From Platerodrilus igneus (lineage: Eukaryota > Arthropoda > Insecta > Coleoptera > Lycidae), in contig JARFIW010001082.1 of NCBI GenBank assembly GCA_036346225.1, positions 3,100,001 to 3,164,000 on the forward strand: a DNA stretch of 64,000 nucleotides, in the 5' to 3' direction. Under the pieces are notes generated by a model, which did no database searches, had not been told where the DNA came from, and was given only the letters and a program-made list of their open reading frames with translations. How positions within the stretch are numbered: the first letter of the stretch is position 1; every line of letters starts with the position of its first letter. The translations under genes were made by a program, and so were the position numbers. Positions 20,941-32,200 of this stretch are shown in pieces.

Positions 20941-23347
20941 TTACATATCCCCCAAGTTACGATATATATGTAATCAAATGGAATTATTAAATCTTAAGTT
21001 AGATTGTTACAGTGTATAATTGAAGTACATATTACAAAAGGTTAGTGGAAGTTTATAAACCAAACATGAGAACGACTGTGAATACTTTGTATTCCAGACT
21101 TAACATGACACTGCATGTGCAGGTCACAATAGATTATAAGAAACTTATTGTTAGAATTAAGATTACTAAGAAGTAATACTTTGTATTGAATAAGGAAATA
21201 GCAGACATGAGATCTGCAGTTCCCACAAGCAATGTGAGGGGCAGGTCTATATAAACCACCGGGAAACGATGAGTCGCTCTCTGAAAAATTTCTTTCAAAC
21301 TTCGAACAACTTTAGTACATGAGTCAAGCGACTAGTGAGTTTTTGATATTTTTTTGAAATGATTTCAACGTACACAAGTTGGCGTGCTGTAGAAATTAAA
21401 GTTTTAAATATATTTAAAAAAATCGAAGCATGATGTTCTCCAAGTAGAAATTACTTTCCTAATTTGGTGGCTGGTGCTTGTTGAGCATTAAAATGGAATA
21501 GTGGATGTAAATGGAACTTAGCTTATGTGTGGAGGATTGGAGTTATTGTAGATTGGAGAAATAAAAATTTGGATAGATAATTGCTGTCCCTAATGGTGTG
21601 AGACAAGTTGGGGTGATTCCACTACGTGCAGCCGTAGAGGTCAGCGAGGGTTTAATGGCAGATACCTGTTTGTACTACATTCCAGGTAACTGAATTTTTG
21701 TAAAAACATTTATTTTTGTGATTATTTGGTGTTATGACATTCTGTGCTTTTGGGAGTGTATTTTGGTGAATTCTATCGACAAAGAAATTGAGTATTTAAT
21801 ACGTATAATGAATTATTTAAAAATATGTTGAGGTCGTAATTTGCATTATAAAATATTTGTTATTAACGGCTTATGTAAAAGGTAAATGGGTTTTAGCTGT
21901 TTTTCTGTGCAATAAAGTTTAGCACAAGTTCAAAAAGGTATACTATGAGCTCTTATTAGACCAGTTACTTTCAATAATTATTAAATCTAGAAAATGTGTT
22001 TTAAAAGGAATTATTCTAAAGTGAGGATGGTTGTTATGTAATCTATGGGAGAAACAATAATAATAGGAGGAATTTTCTTTTATACTAAATTTTCTATCGG
22101 AATAAATTGTAATAATTTTGTGTGGTCGAATTTTTTTTCTTCAAATATTAGCCGCTGAGTAGCCGTGGTGTATATCCCTGAGGAAGCAGCATTTTAAGCA
22201 GTGTAAAAATCTAGAAGGATAAAATAAGTATTGAAGTTGAAAGTAAGTTAAGAGGAGTTTTTGTTTTCAGGTACATTTCAGAGCAAAATGACGCTCAAAT
22301 TGAGAGATACGAGTTTGTACCGAGAGAAATTCAGCTCGTGTACTTTGATATAGGTAACAAACGTTCTCGTATTAACAAAATTAGTGACGTCAGGGGACGC
22401 AATTGGTTCAAATATATTCACGAATACAGTTCAAAACAATTTAACGTAAGAAAAGACCTCAGTTCACTGTAAATTAAAATCGGTACAATGTTCAATATTG
22501 CCAGTACTGATGTTTGCGGAACGTTTTTTTTTATCTCCAGTGGACATAATTAAAACAAAATAAACAAATGGTTTCTGTAAGGTTGTGAGGTTATGTTTTT
22601 ATTCTTTTCACTTTCAAAGAAGCTACAGCACTTATGTTTGTCAACAGCGCATTGCAATAGCAAAAATCAAAATACTGTAAAATGCAATACAACATGCTAT
22701 ATCTTTTTTACACGCATTACCATTAAGAAGCTGCTTGAATTACTATTTATGTCTTCTTGGCTTTGATTCGACGAATCGAGTATATTTACATTAAGTGAAT
22801 CCAGTAACAATTAATGATATTTTCATGCTGTCATAAGTTGAATTTTTCAGCAGTTCAGGTTCAGGTCACGATAAATCGAATTCAGTACGATATAATTTGC
22901 TGCCAATACTGTCAGTTAAAAACGGAATATAGCCAATATATCATGGGTGACCAAAGTTTTTTGTGCATCGCACGTTATAAACTTACACTAACAACGAAGT
23001 TTTGTTTATGTTAAAAAAAGAATTTTTAAATTGGTGACATATTTCAAATACTTTGAAGTGTGATAGCTAATGATTTGAATGATAAAAACAAAGTTATGCG
23101 TTAATAGTGAACGCATTGTAAAACAAAGTATTTTGCAAATTATCATGAAATACCTTAATTAATTTTATAACTAGAATTGAATTAGGGAGACTCTCTGCCG
23201 TAACGGGACTTTATGCTATAGTGAAAATCCACTATCGAAAGTCGAATAAAACATATTTTGGTGAATAAGATGAAATAATAACTTAGACATTTATGCAAAG
23301 TCCAAATGATCATTTTAAATTGAGCTATTAATTGAAAGATGGAAAAT
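20941..23347 (+). other. Possible transcription unit of unknown nature
   Basis: A TATA box (TCTATATAAAC, 21247-21257) lies about 25 bp upstream of a potential start. Splice-like signals follow: donor CTA/GTGAGT near 21336, a segment ending CATTCCAG/GTAACTG near 21686, and a segment 22271-22356 between TTTTGTTTTCAG and ATAG/GTAACA. The middle segment has one long open frame (GVRQVGVIPLRAAVEVSEGL). No family was recognised, and the joined frame stops at the end of the third segment. It could be a host gene leader, a non-coding RNA, or a decayed LTR promoter. The rest of the interval, 22.4-23.3 kb, shows nothing. Confidence 0.25.
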
Positions 23348-23419
23348 GTCCCAGACAGAATTCGAACCTTTATTTTCAGCTTTCGCGGCTGATGCGTCTT
23401 CCAAGTATGCCACCAGGAC
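23348..23419 (-). pseudogene. tRNA-like pseudogene or short SINE head
   Basis: On the minus strand, GTCCTGG at the 5' end can pair with CTGGGAC at the 3' end. Between them lie an A-box-like TGGCATACTTGG, an arm TCAGC/GCTGA enclosing a 7-nt loop (CGCGAAA), and a B box GGTTCGAATTC. The T stem is mismatched and loop position 33 is not U, so it is unlikely to be a working tRNA. It may be the head of a short tRNA-derived SINE. Confidence 0.5.
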
Positions 23420-23710
23420 TGGTGATAGATGACAATTGGAAAATCTTACAAATCTAAATTTTAATTCGGGTTTCGTCACACAAAGAATTAGTAGTAATCT
23501 AGTAACGAAACGAGGTACAAGATTGGTTTCATATGTAAATGTGGATATTGTTACCCAGCTTCGTAGAATAACTTAAGCAGAAAGTTTTAAGCGACAGATG
23601 TTCAATGACTCATTTTTTTCCTTTTCACCCTCATTTACATGTTTTTATGCAAAAAGATCTTAATACTTTTGATACTACTCACCCAATTTTTATTAAAACT
23701 GATTATATAC

Positions 23711-24242
23711 TGTAGCGGGCTACTATTAACGCGTTCACCAATTTAGAACAAGTAATAACAAAAGTTTTTATTATTCACTATTCACAAGTTTAATTAACAG
23801 TATATGCCTTATTTATAGACGTTTTCAGTCCAATTAACAATGAAGTACTATCACACTAATGCTATTTGCAAGCATTAATATCTTCTTAAACTAAATCCTT
23901 AACCATAAGTCTTCTTAACAACAATAACACTATTATTTATTTACTACCTTTTTGTCTATTTATGTGCAAGCTGGCGGTATAATATTCACGTTCACATAAT
24001 ACAAATTTATATTTACTATAGGACTTTCAAAACGTAATGACCAACTAACTATACACGATATGATTTATATACGACATTTGGATATAGAGTAACTGATGTA
24101 CACTCATCACCGATCTTATAAATACCTTAAATTAAATAGGTGATTCATATTGTGGTGTTTGCTCGAATGTTCTAGACTTCTGTAGAATACACTTCGGTTA
24201 TGCAACCTGCGTGTTTGACGGGTTGCCTAATAGTTCGTAACA
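23711..24242 (-). mobile_element. Solo LTR of a gypsy relative
   Basis: A 532-bp unit beginning TGTAGCGGGCTACTA and ending GTTCGTAACA, flanked by ATAC on both sides (23707-23710 and 24243-24246). It is the inverse of the LTRs at 27370-27999 and 33540-34120 but clearly diverged: AACAAGTAATAACAAA, AACAGTATATGCCTTATTTA and GTTTTCAGTCCA are shared, with many substitutions between. It is an older insertion of the same family that lost its interior by LTR-LTR recombination. Confidence 0.88.
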
Positions 24243-24872
24243 ATACTATTGCTAAAACTTTTATGTTTATGTATATAATCCAAATACCCATACGCTGAAT
24301 AATACATTTTTACATCGTTACATAAAATTATTCAAAATAATGTACTTTATTTTTAGCAAGATTCATATCTTATAAAAATAAACAAGTACCAACTACTAAG
24401 AAGTTTTACGTACACTGATATATAACAAAGTACCTTCAATATATGATAGACTTTAAGGCGATTCGTTTCAAAAACATTAGACGAATTATCCTGTAGGGTA
24501 TTATTTAAATTTCCCGCCAAGCACCAACTGTAAGCTATTATTTAGTTTCCGCCAGGCTCCTACCTTATGATTGGATCTTTTGACAAGTGAGAGCAGAAGA
24601 GGGACTGCGCACGCAACCAGCATCATTATGACCAGGGGGTAGGCACCCTATAGGCAATTTTAAACTAAAGTTTTTGGCGCCACCAGCGGCATTGAAACTG
24701 AGTAAAAATTGAAAATTTTACACATATATGTAACTGTCAAACAAAATGAGCTGCGCGCGCTGCGCGTCTCACAAAATGACAATGACCACGCCGACCAACG
24801 TTTGTTTCAATTCCGTATCTATTTTTGGTACAGTAGCAGTAATTTCAGACGAAAATTATTATAATATTACAG

Positions 24873-25077
24873 TTTAGAAAGTGTGCAGTTTTCTATTGCG
24901 AAAACAGGGATGCAATTCGCCATAGATTTCCCAATCCAAAGAAATTTTTGTATGTTTATTGCCAGTGGATGGATTTAATTGGAACTTCTCCGAAAAAAAT
25001 GGATCCTGCATGGGTCTACAAAAATTTACGAGTTTGCCATGCTCATTTTGTTCTAGAGGATATTTGTCGAAATACGT
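24873..25077 (+). CDS. THAP zinc-finger domain exon, partial
   Basis: After an acceptor-like ATATTACAG the frame reads FRKCAVFYCENRDAIRHRF, then KKFLYVYCQWMDLIGTSP and VYKNLRVCHAHFVLEDIC. This matches a THAP domain: CxxxxC at the start, a conserved P in RFPNP, a conserved W, then CxxH near the end. A GT follows at NTY/GTAGTT. THAP domains bind DNA in host transcription regulators and in P-element-type transposases. No other part of such a protein was found nearby, so this may be a lone exon of a host gene or a transposon relic. The domain itself has no stop or frameshift. Confidence 0.6.
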
Positions 25078-25235
25078 ATGTAGTTTGTAATAAGCATCTT
25101 TATATTTTTATTTTACCAATATTTAAATTTAAATATATACTTGTGAAACTTAAATTTGTATTGATTTGATTACATTTTAACATAAAAGCATAAATCTTTC
25201 TTAAGGAAGCCACAGGATTATCTACCCCTTTTAAT

Positions 25236-25271
25236 ACGAGCGTCTCGCGCCACATCTGATCTTGGCTGCCG
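25236..25271 (+). repeat. Inverted repeat, left arm
   Basis: 36 nt starting ACGAGCGTCTCGCGC and ending CGGCTGCCG-like. Its inverse, with two mismatches, is at 25649-25684, leaving a 377-bp spacer. The arms are far more GC-rich than the surroundings. Confidence 0.7.
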
Positions 25272-25648
25272 CTAAGGTCATCATAGTTTTCAGTTGACAA
25301 TTGTGAAACTTGTTTACATGGTGAAGATTAAACATCAAAACTTTGATGGCACTCTCAGCAAATAAAATTACACTTGTGAGGACTTTACCAAATATATTAT
25401 GTATAAATGACTTATTAGCCTTCAGTTACTAATAAATCCTTGTTTATATGCCCCAAGAATTATTTTCCTTTCTGTGAGATCCAATCTTATACAATAAGTG
25501 GTTTAATTTTTTCTATAATGTAATGAAAATATGGTTTCCACTTGTTCATTTACAGAATTAGAATTATTAAATTAAAACCACCAACAAACATAACATAACT
25601 ATCCAGGCACATGACAACGTAATGAAAACAAGGAAGCTATGGCCTTGA

Positions 25649-25684
25649 CGGCAGCCGAGATCAGATGTAGCGCGAGACGCTCGT
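25649..25684 (-). repeat. Inverted repeat, right arm
   Basis: Partner of 25236-25271, differing at two positions. Neither the spacer nor the flanks show a recognisable gene or clear target duplication. Confidence 0.7.
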
Positions 25685-25875
25685 CCTTTAATGAATGGAA
25701 TGATAGGTGATTTGATAGATCTTTCTTATAACAATTTTGAATATACAGTTAGCAAAATATAAAATGTAGTACAGATATGTAATACATTGAACAAAGTGAG
25801 TATTTAACCTAAACAAGTCTAGTACTTATCAGCAGTGTTCAATGAATTACAATATGATATTACATTTTATATTTA

Positions 25876-26912
25876 TAGGCAAATCGCTTTAAGAAGAACC
25901 CAACGTCATATGCCAGATTGCGCAGAAATGTAATAACAGTGGCGTAGTTGAGTTATTACAGTATAAACGGAAGATATGGCGTTAAATAGTAACAAGTTGA
26001 AAATGCAAGGCATTGTCGCAACGAACTTCCAAATGTAGACTTACTTTAAAACAATTTAAAGAAATTAAAATTATTATGTTGTAATAATTATAAGTATTCA
26101 GATAAAATAAAAATTAATTTCCCGGGGGGGTCGGGTATCCGTGGTCAGATTTTGTGGGGGGTACCATATTTCGACTCAGCTATGTTAGGGGAGTCCAAAT
26201 ATGTATCGCACATTAATTTTGGACCTATTTGAAATTTTAATTTTCCCGACGGAATATCGCGGGGGCACGGCGTCCCCGTGGCCCGATTTCAACTGACATC
26301 AAAACTTAAGCTCAGGACACCGAGCTGAATCGATTGATGTATCACAGATTGATGTCCGACCATTAGAAAGGCCTCGGACGGACAGACGGACAGACAGACG
26401 GACGACAAATCGATTTCATAAACGAACGAAGTTCGTTGAAAAAATAAACAACCAATTAAATTATAATTTAAAATTTTTAATATAATATCGCCATATGAGT
26501 TGTGTGCATCAATATCCCTAAAAAATACTGCTATAGCAAGATTATTTTGTAAAATCCGATAAAGCAAATGATTGAATACCATGGCCTACTTAAGTGGTTT
26601 CTATCTCATTCTAGTGTTCTGCAAACACATCTGTTGAGTAACTTATTGTTTTATTAATGTTAATTGTTATATACAAGATATTTTATATTAGTTAGATGGC
26701 GGTTTAAAACTGTCCGTCTGTTAATCAAGTAAAAATAAATAGTAATGAAATCTAAAACTTTTACAAGGTAATTTCCGATTGGTTGATCATAAAACTCTAC
26801 GCCACTAAAACCTGAATACTGCCATCCCTAATTACACATAATGAACTGTTCCTAACCAATTTTTGCTTTGTGCGCATGATGACGTTGGGTTCTTCTTAAA
26901 GTGATTTGCCTA
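25876..26912. mobile_element. MITE with 34-bp TAGGCAAATC terminal repeats
   Basis: The left end TAGGCAAATCGCTTTAAGAA and the inverse of the right end agree over 34 bp with one mismatch, and TA flanks both sides (25874-25875, 26913-26914). The 1037-bp interior has no transposase. It contains a GC-rich block (26121-26440) with runs of G, a GACGGACA-type microsatellite at about 26378-26405 and a small hairpin AACGAAC-GAA-GTTCGTT. The TA target suggests a Tc1/mariner-related MITE. Confidence 0.75.
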
Positions 26913-26984
26913 TACCTAATTTGTATACATTTCCAAGCAATACATTTGAAATTCCTGCTAAATACGCATTTAGTGGCATATTTT

Positions 26985-26998
26985 CCACCAGATGGCGC
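26985..26998 (+). promoter_or_regulatory. CTCF-like motif
   Basis: CCACCAGATGGCGC is close to the CTCF core consensus of animals. A weaker relative, GCGCCACCAGCGGCAT, is at 24677-24692. Short motifs occur by chance, so this is only a pointer. Confidence 0.25.
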
Positions 26999-27369
26999 TC
27001 ATTACTAGTTAAGCTTCAATCTGCATGGTGGCGCTAAACTTAATTGTAATTGTTTACTTACAGTGACGCTAGTGATGGGACTCGAGTCGATTTTTTGTAC
27101 TCAAGTAACTCGATTGTAATTTCTATTTGACTCGAGTAGAAATTCGAGTCGAGTTAAAACTCGGTTCGATATTGAACTCGAGTTAAAAAGCCTAGAAATG
27201 GGACTCGAGCCAATATTTTTTACTCGAGTCAATTTATTTACTCGAGTGACGCAAATATAAATTCTCTCTTATTTGAGTTGATACTAAAACCGTTGATTGA
27301 AGTATTCAATCAACGCTAAAACTCGGTCACAGCGTGGCAGCGCCGTGTCTTTTATTGCTTTATACGTAT

Positions 27370-27999
27370 TGTTGCGAGCTACTACTAGGCAACCCATCAA
27401 ACACACAAGCGCTGTAGACTCTGCATACCTTTCAGGATACGAGAATTCTTTCAGCAATCAATTACATACAAACGCTCGAGGCACGGCGTATTCTCAAGGA
27501 TTCCAGAATTGTTCTAGAAATTACGGGAGCATGAGTCATCCTTGTAATCCAGAGTATATACAAAGAATATTAACTATAGAATTCTATAGTTAATATTCTT
27601 TGGTATATATAAGACCGCTAATGAATGCAAGAGTTAGTCTATTCTTGAATGTCTAATATAAATTATATCGTGTAAAGTAATAGTAGTTTGGAGCTTTAGA
27701 AGTATATATAAACGTGATATGCTGTGTCTAATGTACATGCAGCTTGTTGTAGTATACATAAATAAATAGAAGTGCATAAACAAATAGTTGTATTAGTGGA
27801 CCTATGGTAGAGAAGTTAGTTTAAGAAGATATTAGTGCTTGTCAATTCATTAGTGTAGTAGTGCTTCATTGTTAAGTGGACTGAAAACATCTATAAATAA
27901 GGCATATACTGTTAATTAGACTTGTGAACAGTAAGTAATAAAGACGTTTGTTATTACTTGTTTTAAATTAAAGAAACGCGGTAGTAGTAGCCCGCTACA
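27370..27999 (+). repeat. Gypsy 5' LTR
   Basis: 630 bp from TGTTGCGAGC to CCCGCTACA. It is identical to the 3' LTR except for one substitution in TAGTTGTATTAG and an extra 49 bp at 27561-27609, consisting of a 42-bp palindrome and a 7-bp target copy. Confidence 0.95.
27561..27602. repeat. Perfect 42-bp palindrome inserted in LTR
   Basis: CAAAGAATATTAACTATAG followed by AATT and the exact inverse of the first half, centred on an EcoRI site GAATTC. GTATATA lies on each side (27554-27560 and 27603-27609), while the other LTR has a single GTATATA at this position. Confidence 0.95.
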
Positions 28000-28075
28000 C
28001 TGGTGTCAGGCATTTGTGGGGTATATAGTGATTAATTTAAAACACAAGTCTAAAGACATTTAAGTAGTTTGTATA

Positions 28076-29290
28076 TGCCAGTTACAAGAAATCGAAGTAA
28101 AATGGAGGCAGAAAGTTTAATGAATTTCCTTAAGGATTTTAAATCCGGTATAGAAGAAAAGTTAAACGAAAATGCTGAGAAAATGGAGGAGAGGTCGGCT
28201 AAACTGGAAGTGACACTCGGTGAAAATTTAGTGAGGTCAGTTGAACTGGAATCAAACCTTACCGAAAGGTTAACTGAAAATGCTAAGAAAATAGAAGAAC
28301 GGTTTAGTGAAAACGCGATGAAAATGGAAGAGTTGAATGAAAAGACGGCCACGTTAGAACAAAGATTAATAGCAAGCTCCATTGCATTGAAAGAAGATGT
28401 CACTGTACAGGTAAAACAGTTGAGCAAAAGTTGGACTGTAAATTGGTAAAAATGGAAGAAGATATGATGAGGCTGCAAGAACAGGTGATTTCACTAACAA
28501 CGCGGCCACTTGAATTACCAAGCCAAGTTGTTAATCAGAACATTCCAGAAATAAGAACCATGGAAAGAAGCGAGTCCATACCGTCTAAATTTAAAGTGAA
28601 ACCACCCACATTCGATGGCAAAACACCCTGGCCCACATATTTGAAACAATTTGAAGCTGCTGCAATAGCCAACGGTTGGTGCAACACAGAGAAGGCTATC
28701 TCCTTAATAGTGGCCCTACGGGGGGAGGCTCTTAACATCTTACAAACAATTCCCGATCACCAGCAGAATGATTACGGCCTCTTAACATCAAAGCTTGAGA
28801 TGAGATATGGAGATGCCCACCTTCAACAGGTTTACCACGCACAAGTTAAGAACCGCTTGCAAAAGACAAGTGAAAGCCTGCAAGAATTCGAAGCTGACAT
28901 CGCCAGATTAGTTAGATTGGCATATCCAACGGCACCAGATAGTTTCCTCGAACAACTGGCTGTACAAACATTTGTGGATGGCGTTAAAGATGGCGAAATA
29001 CAGCAAGCGCTAAGATTAGCACGGCCAAAATGTTAGATGACGCGCTGGCTCATGCGCTTGAATTTGAAGCAGCTAAGCAGACATCACACAGGATGGGTCA
29101 CCGGTCTGCTTTAGAGGAACCTGATCAAGCTCAGAACAGCATAGATGAAATAATCAACCGTGTGTTTGAAAAGCGAAAGGCAGAAAGGCTGAAAAGACTA
29201 CGACCGCGGAGATGGCGTCTACGATGCTGGAGCTGCGGTGAAGTTGGCCATATGCAGAGACGCTGTACTCAACCAAAGAAACAACCGGTT
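28076..29290 (+). pseudogene. Gypsy gag, frameshifted
   Basis: Structural protein that packages the element RNA. The N-terminal 120 residues (MPVTRNRSKMEAESL onward) are a charged heptad-rich coiled coil. A frame change at about 28431-28449 leads to the retrotransposon gag domain with KFKVKPPTFDGKTPWPTYLK, ALRGEALNILQTI and TFVDGVKDGEIQQALRLA. A second frame change at about 29030 leads to the basic region and a CCHC zinc knuckle CWSCGEVGHMQRRC (about 29225-29267). The breaks are single-base indels with no loss of flanking similarity, so they may be sequencing errors or recent mutations. Confidence 0.88.
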
Positions 29291-32200
29291 GTGCCAAAGC
29301 TGGTCCATGTAAGGGGCGAACTTTCGACAGCACAGCGTAGTGCCCCGGAGATTATCATCCGTGCTGCATCGTCGGTGGAAAGTCTGGACAGCATTTATAT
29401 CGATGGTAGAATTAATGGTAGGGTTGTCCGATTACTTGTGGATACAGGAGCGACAAGAACTATTGTGAGACCAGATTTGGTTGGTCGTGGAAAAGTGCTA
29501 CCTGTATCGGTGTGTCTCCGAACGGCAAATGGTGAGAAGATTGGTACTCATGGAGAGACTGCCGTTATGTTGACAATTGGGGACAAATTAATTAATCATC
29601 GAGTGTTGGTGGCTGAAATTACAGAAGAAGTGATCTTGGGAATGGATCTCATGAGAGAATATGGGTTTCATGTAAACATGAAAGAAAATGTGCTTCGGAT
29701 AGATGATGATGAGATTCCATTTCAAGGTAGGAGTAACCAGACGATGCAAGTACGAATGATTTGCGATATGAAAATACCCGAGAAGGCGGAAATGATAGTA
29801 ATGGGACGCCCGGATGGTACGCTCCGGGAAGGACAAGTATGCATGATGGAAGCAACTGAATCGGGAATGGGTCAGGAGGGACTTCTGATTGGAAGAACGC
29901 TGGTAAAGTCTCGAAATATGGTACCAGTAAGGGTGCTGAACATTAACCCTCATACAGTGACCCTGAAGAAAGGCATGATTGTGGGAAGTTGCATTCCAGT
30001 ATGTCATATTAAACGTTGTATGGACGACACGAAAAATAAACCAACCAACGGTTGCTCACAGAAATTGCTGGATATGTTGATACCCTCGTGTCAAGGATTA
30101 AATGGCGACCAACTGGGCAAGGTAAAAGAACTGGTCGGACGATATCGAGGTGTGTTTGCACTGGATGATAGTGAGAAGGAAGGACGAATGTTGTGCAACA
30201 CAAGATCAATACTGGAGATGCGCAACCGATAAGACAACACCCAGGCGGCTTCCTTTGGCAAAACGTAAGGAAGCTGAGCAAATTATCACCGATATGGAAG
30301 AACAGGGAGTGATTGAACCCTCGAATAGTCCATGGGCATCCCCGGTAGTGCTTGTCAAGAAAAAGGACGGGTCGACAAGGTTTTGTGTAGACTACCGGCG
30401 GCTTAACAATGTAACAAAGAAAGACAGCTATCCTTTGCCCAGAATTGATGACACCTTAGATACTCTTTCCGGATCTAAATGGTTTTCGACCTTGGACTTG
30501 AAAAGCGGATACTGGCAGGTAGGCTTGGAGCCAAACGATAAAGAAAAGACTGCCTTTACAATTGGAACTGGATTATGGCAGTTCAAGGTCATGCCATTTG
30601 GATTATGCAATGCCCTGCTACTTTTGAACGATTGATGGAGTCGATACTGCGTGGACTGTCTTGGAAGACTTGTCTGGTGTACCTGGACGACGTGATAGTG
30701 TTAGGCCGGTCTTTTGAAGAACACCTTAAGAACCTAGAGGAGATATTCCAAAGATTACGCGGGCAAACCTTACATTGAGCCCCAAGAAATGTCACCTATT
30801 TGGAAAAGAGGTGAAATACCTAGGACATGTCGTTTCAGAGACCGGAATAAAAGCTGACCCTGACAAAATAAAAACGGTACAAGAGTGGCCTACACCAGCA
30901 GATATACACCAACTACGCAGTTTTCTAGGATTGTGCACATATTACCGACGTTTTATACTTGGGTTTGCAAACATTGCCAAACCGTTAACGAAATTAACCG
31001 AAGATGGACAAGAATATGATTGGAATGACGACTGTCACAGTGCATTTGAACAACTGAAACGGCTACTGGTTACAGCACCAATTTTGAGTTATCCACGGAT
31101 GGAGGAAATTTGTGTTGGATACCGATGCCAGTAACACAGCTATAGGAGGCGTTCTTTCTCAAGTGCAGGACGGACAAGAAAAAGTTATTGGGTATTTCAG
31201 CAAGGTCTTGTCGCGGCCAGAAAGGAACTATTGTGTGACAAGAAGGAGCTGTTGGCCGTCGTCAAATCCGTAGAGCACTTTTATAAGTACTTATACGGCC
31301 GTAAATTCCTGTTGAGAACAGACCATGCTGCACTGAAATGGTTATTGCAGTTTCGAAATCCTGAAGGGCAAGTGGCAAGGTGGATAGAGCGGCTGCAGGA
31401 ATATGACTTTGATACAGAACATCGTGTAGGAACTAGCCATCGGAATGCTGACGCTCTATCAAGGAGACCTTGTCCGGTGGACTGCAATCATTGCTCCAAG
31501 ATGGAAGAGAAAATAAGTGTCATCCATAGAATGACGGTAACCGATGATACTTGGCAACCCGAAAGAATGCGAGAAGACCAGGAGAATGACGCCGAATTGG
31601 GACGAATTATTGAGTGGAAAAATAGAGGACAACGACCAGCTTGGGAAGAAATTAGTATTTTAAGTAGGAGCTTGAAGGCATACTGGGCACAGTGGGACTC
31701 CTTGATGATGGATAATAGAATCTTGAAACGACGCCTGGAATTTGAAGATGGCACTGAGAGACTTCAAGTGATAGTGCCGAGAAGCAGAGTGCCGGAAGTG
31801 TTGCAGCACTTGCACGACGGTATTTCCGGAGGGCACTTTGGCGTGAAAAGAACTCTCGAAAGAGTGAGAGAAAGATTCTATTGGGTGAACTGCAAAGAAG
31901 ATGTGAAGGAGTGGTGCCGGAAATGTGAATTGTGTGCCTCTGCAAATGGCCCGGTCTCAAAACGGAAAGCCCCAATGAGACAGTATAACGTGGGGAATCC
32001 TTTTGAGAGGGTAGCCATTGATATAGCTGGTCCGTTTCCGGAATCAGAGAAGGGAAATAAATACATCTTGGTTGCAATGGATTATTTTACCAAATGGCCG
32101 GAGGCATATGCTATACCTAACCAAGAAGCCGAGACGGTTGCAGATGTACTAGTGAAGGAGTTGTTTTGTCGCTTTGGAGTTCCGTTGGAATTACACTCCG

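Noticed and set aside
23348..23419. Functional tRNA gene
   Set aside because: T stem mismatched and position 33 not U; annotated only as pseudogene or SINE head.
26289..26582. 97-codon minus-strand frame
   Set aside because: Crosses the GC-rich block and microsatellite of a MITE; no motif.
28050..28478. 142-codon minus-strand frame
   Set aside because: Shadow of the coiled-coil gag frame on the plus strand.
29588..30007. Minus-strand frames of 68-139 codons
   Set aside because: Shadows of the protease/RT-linker region of pol.
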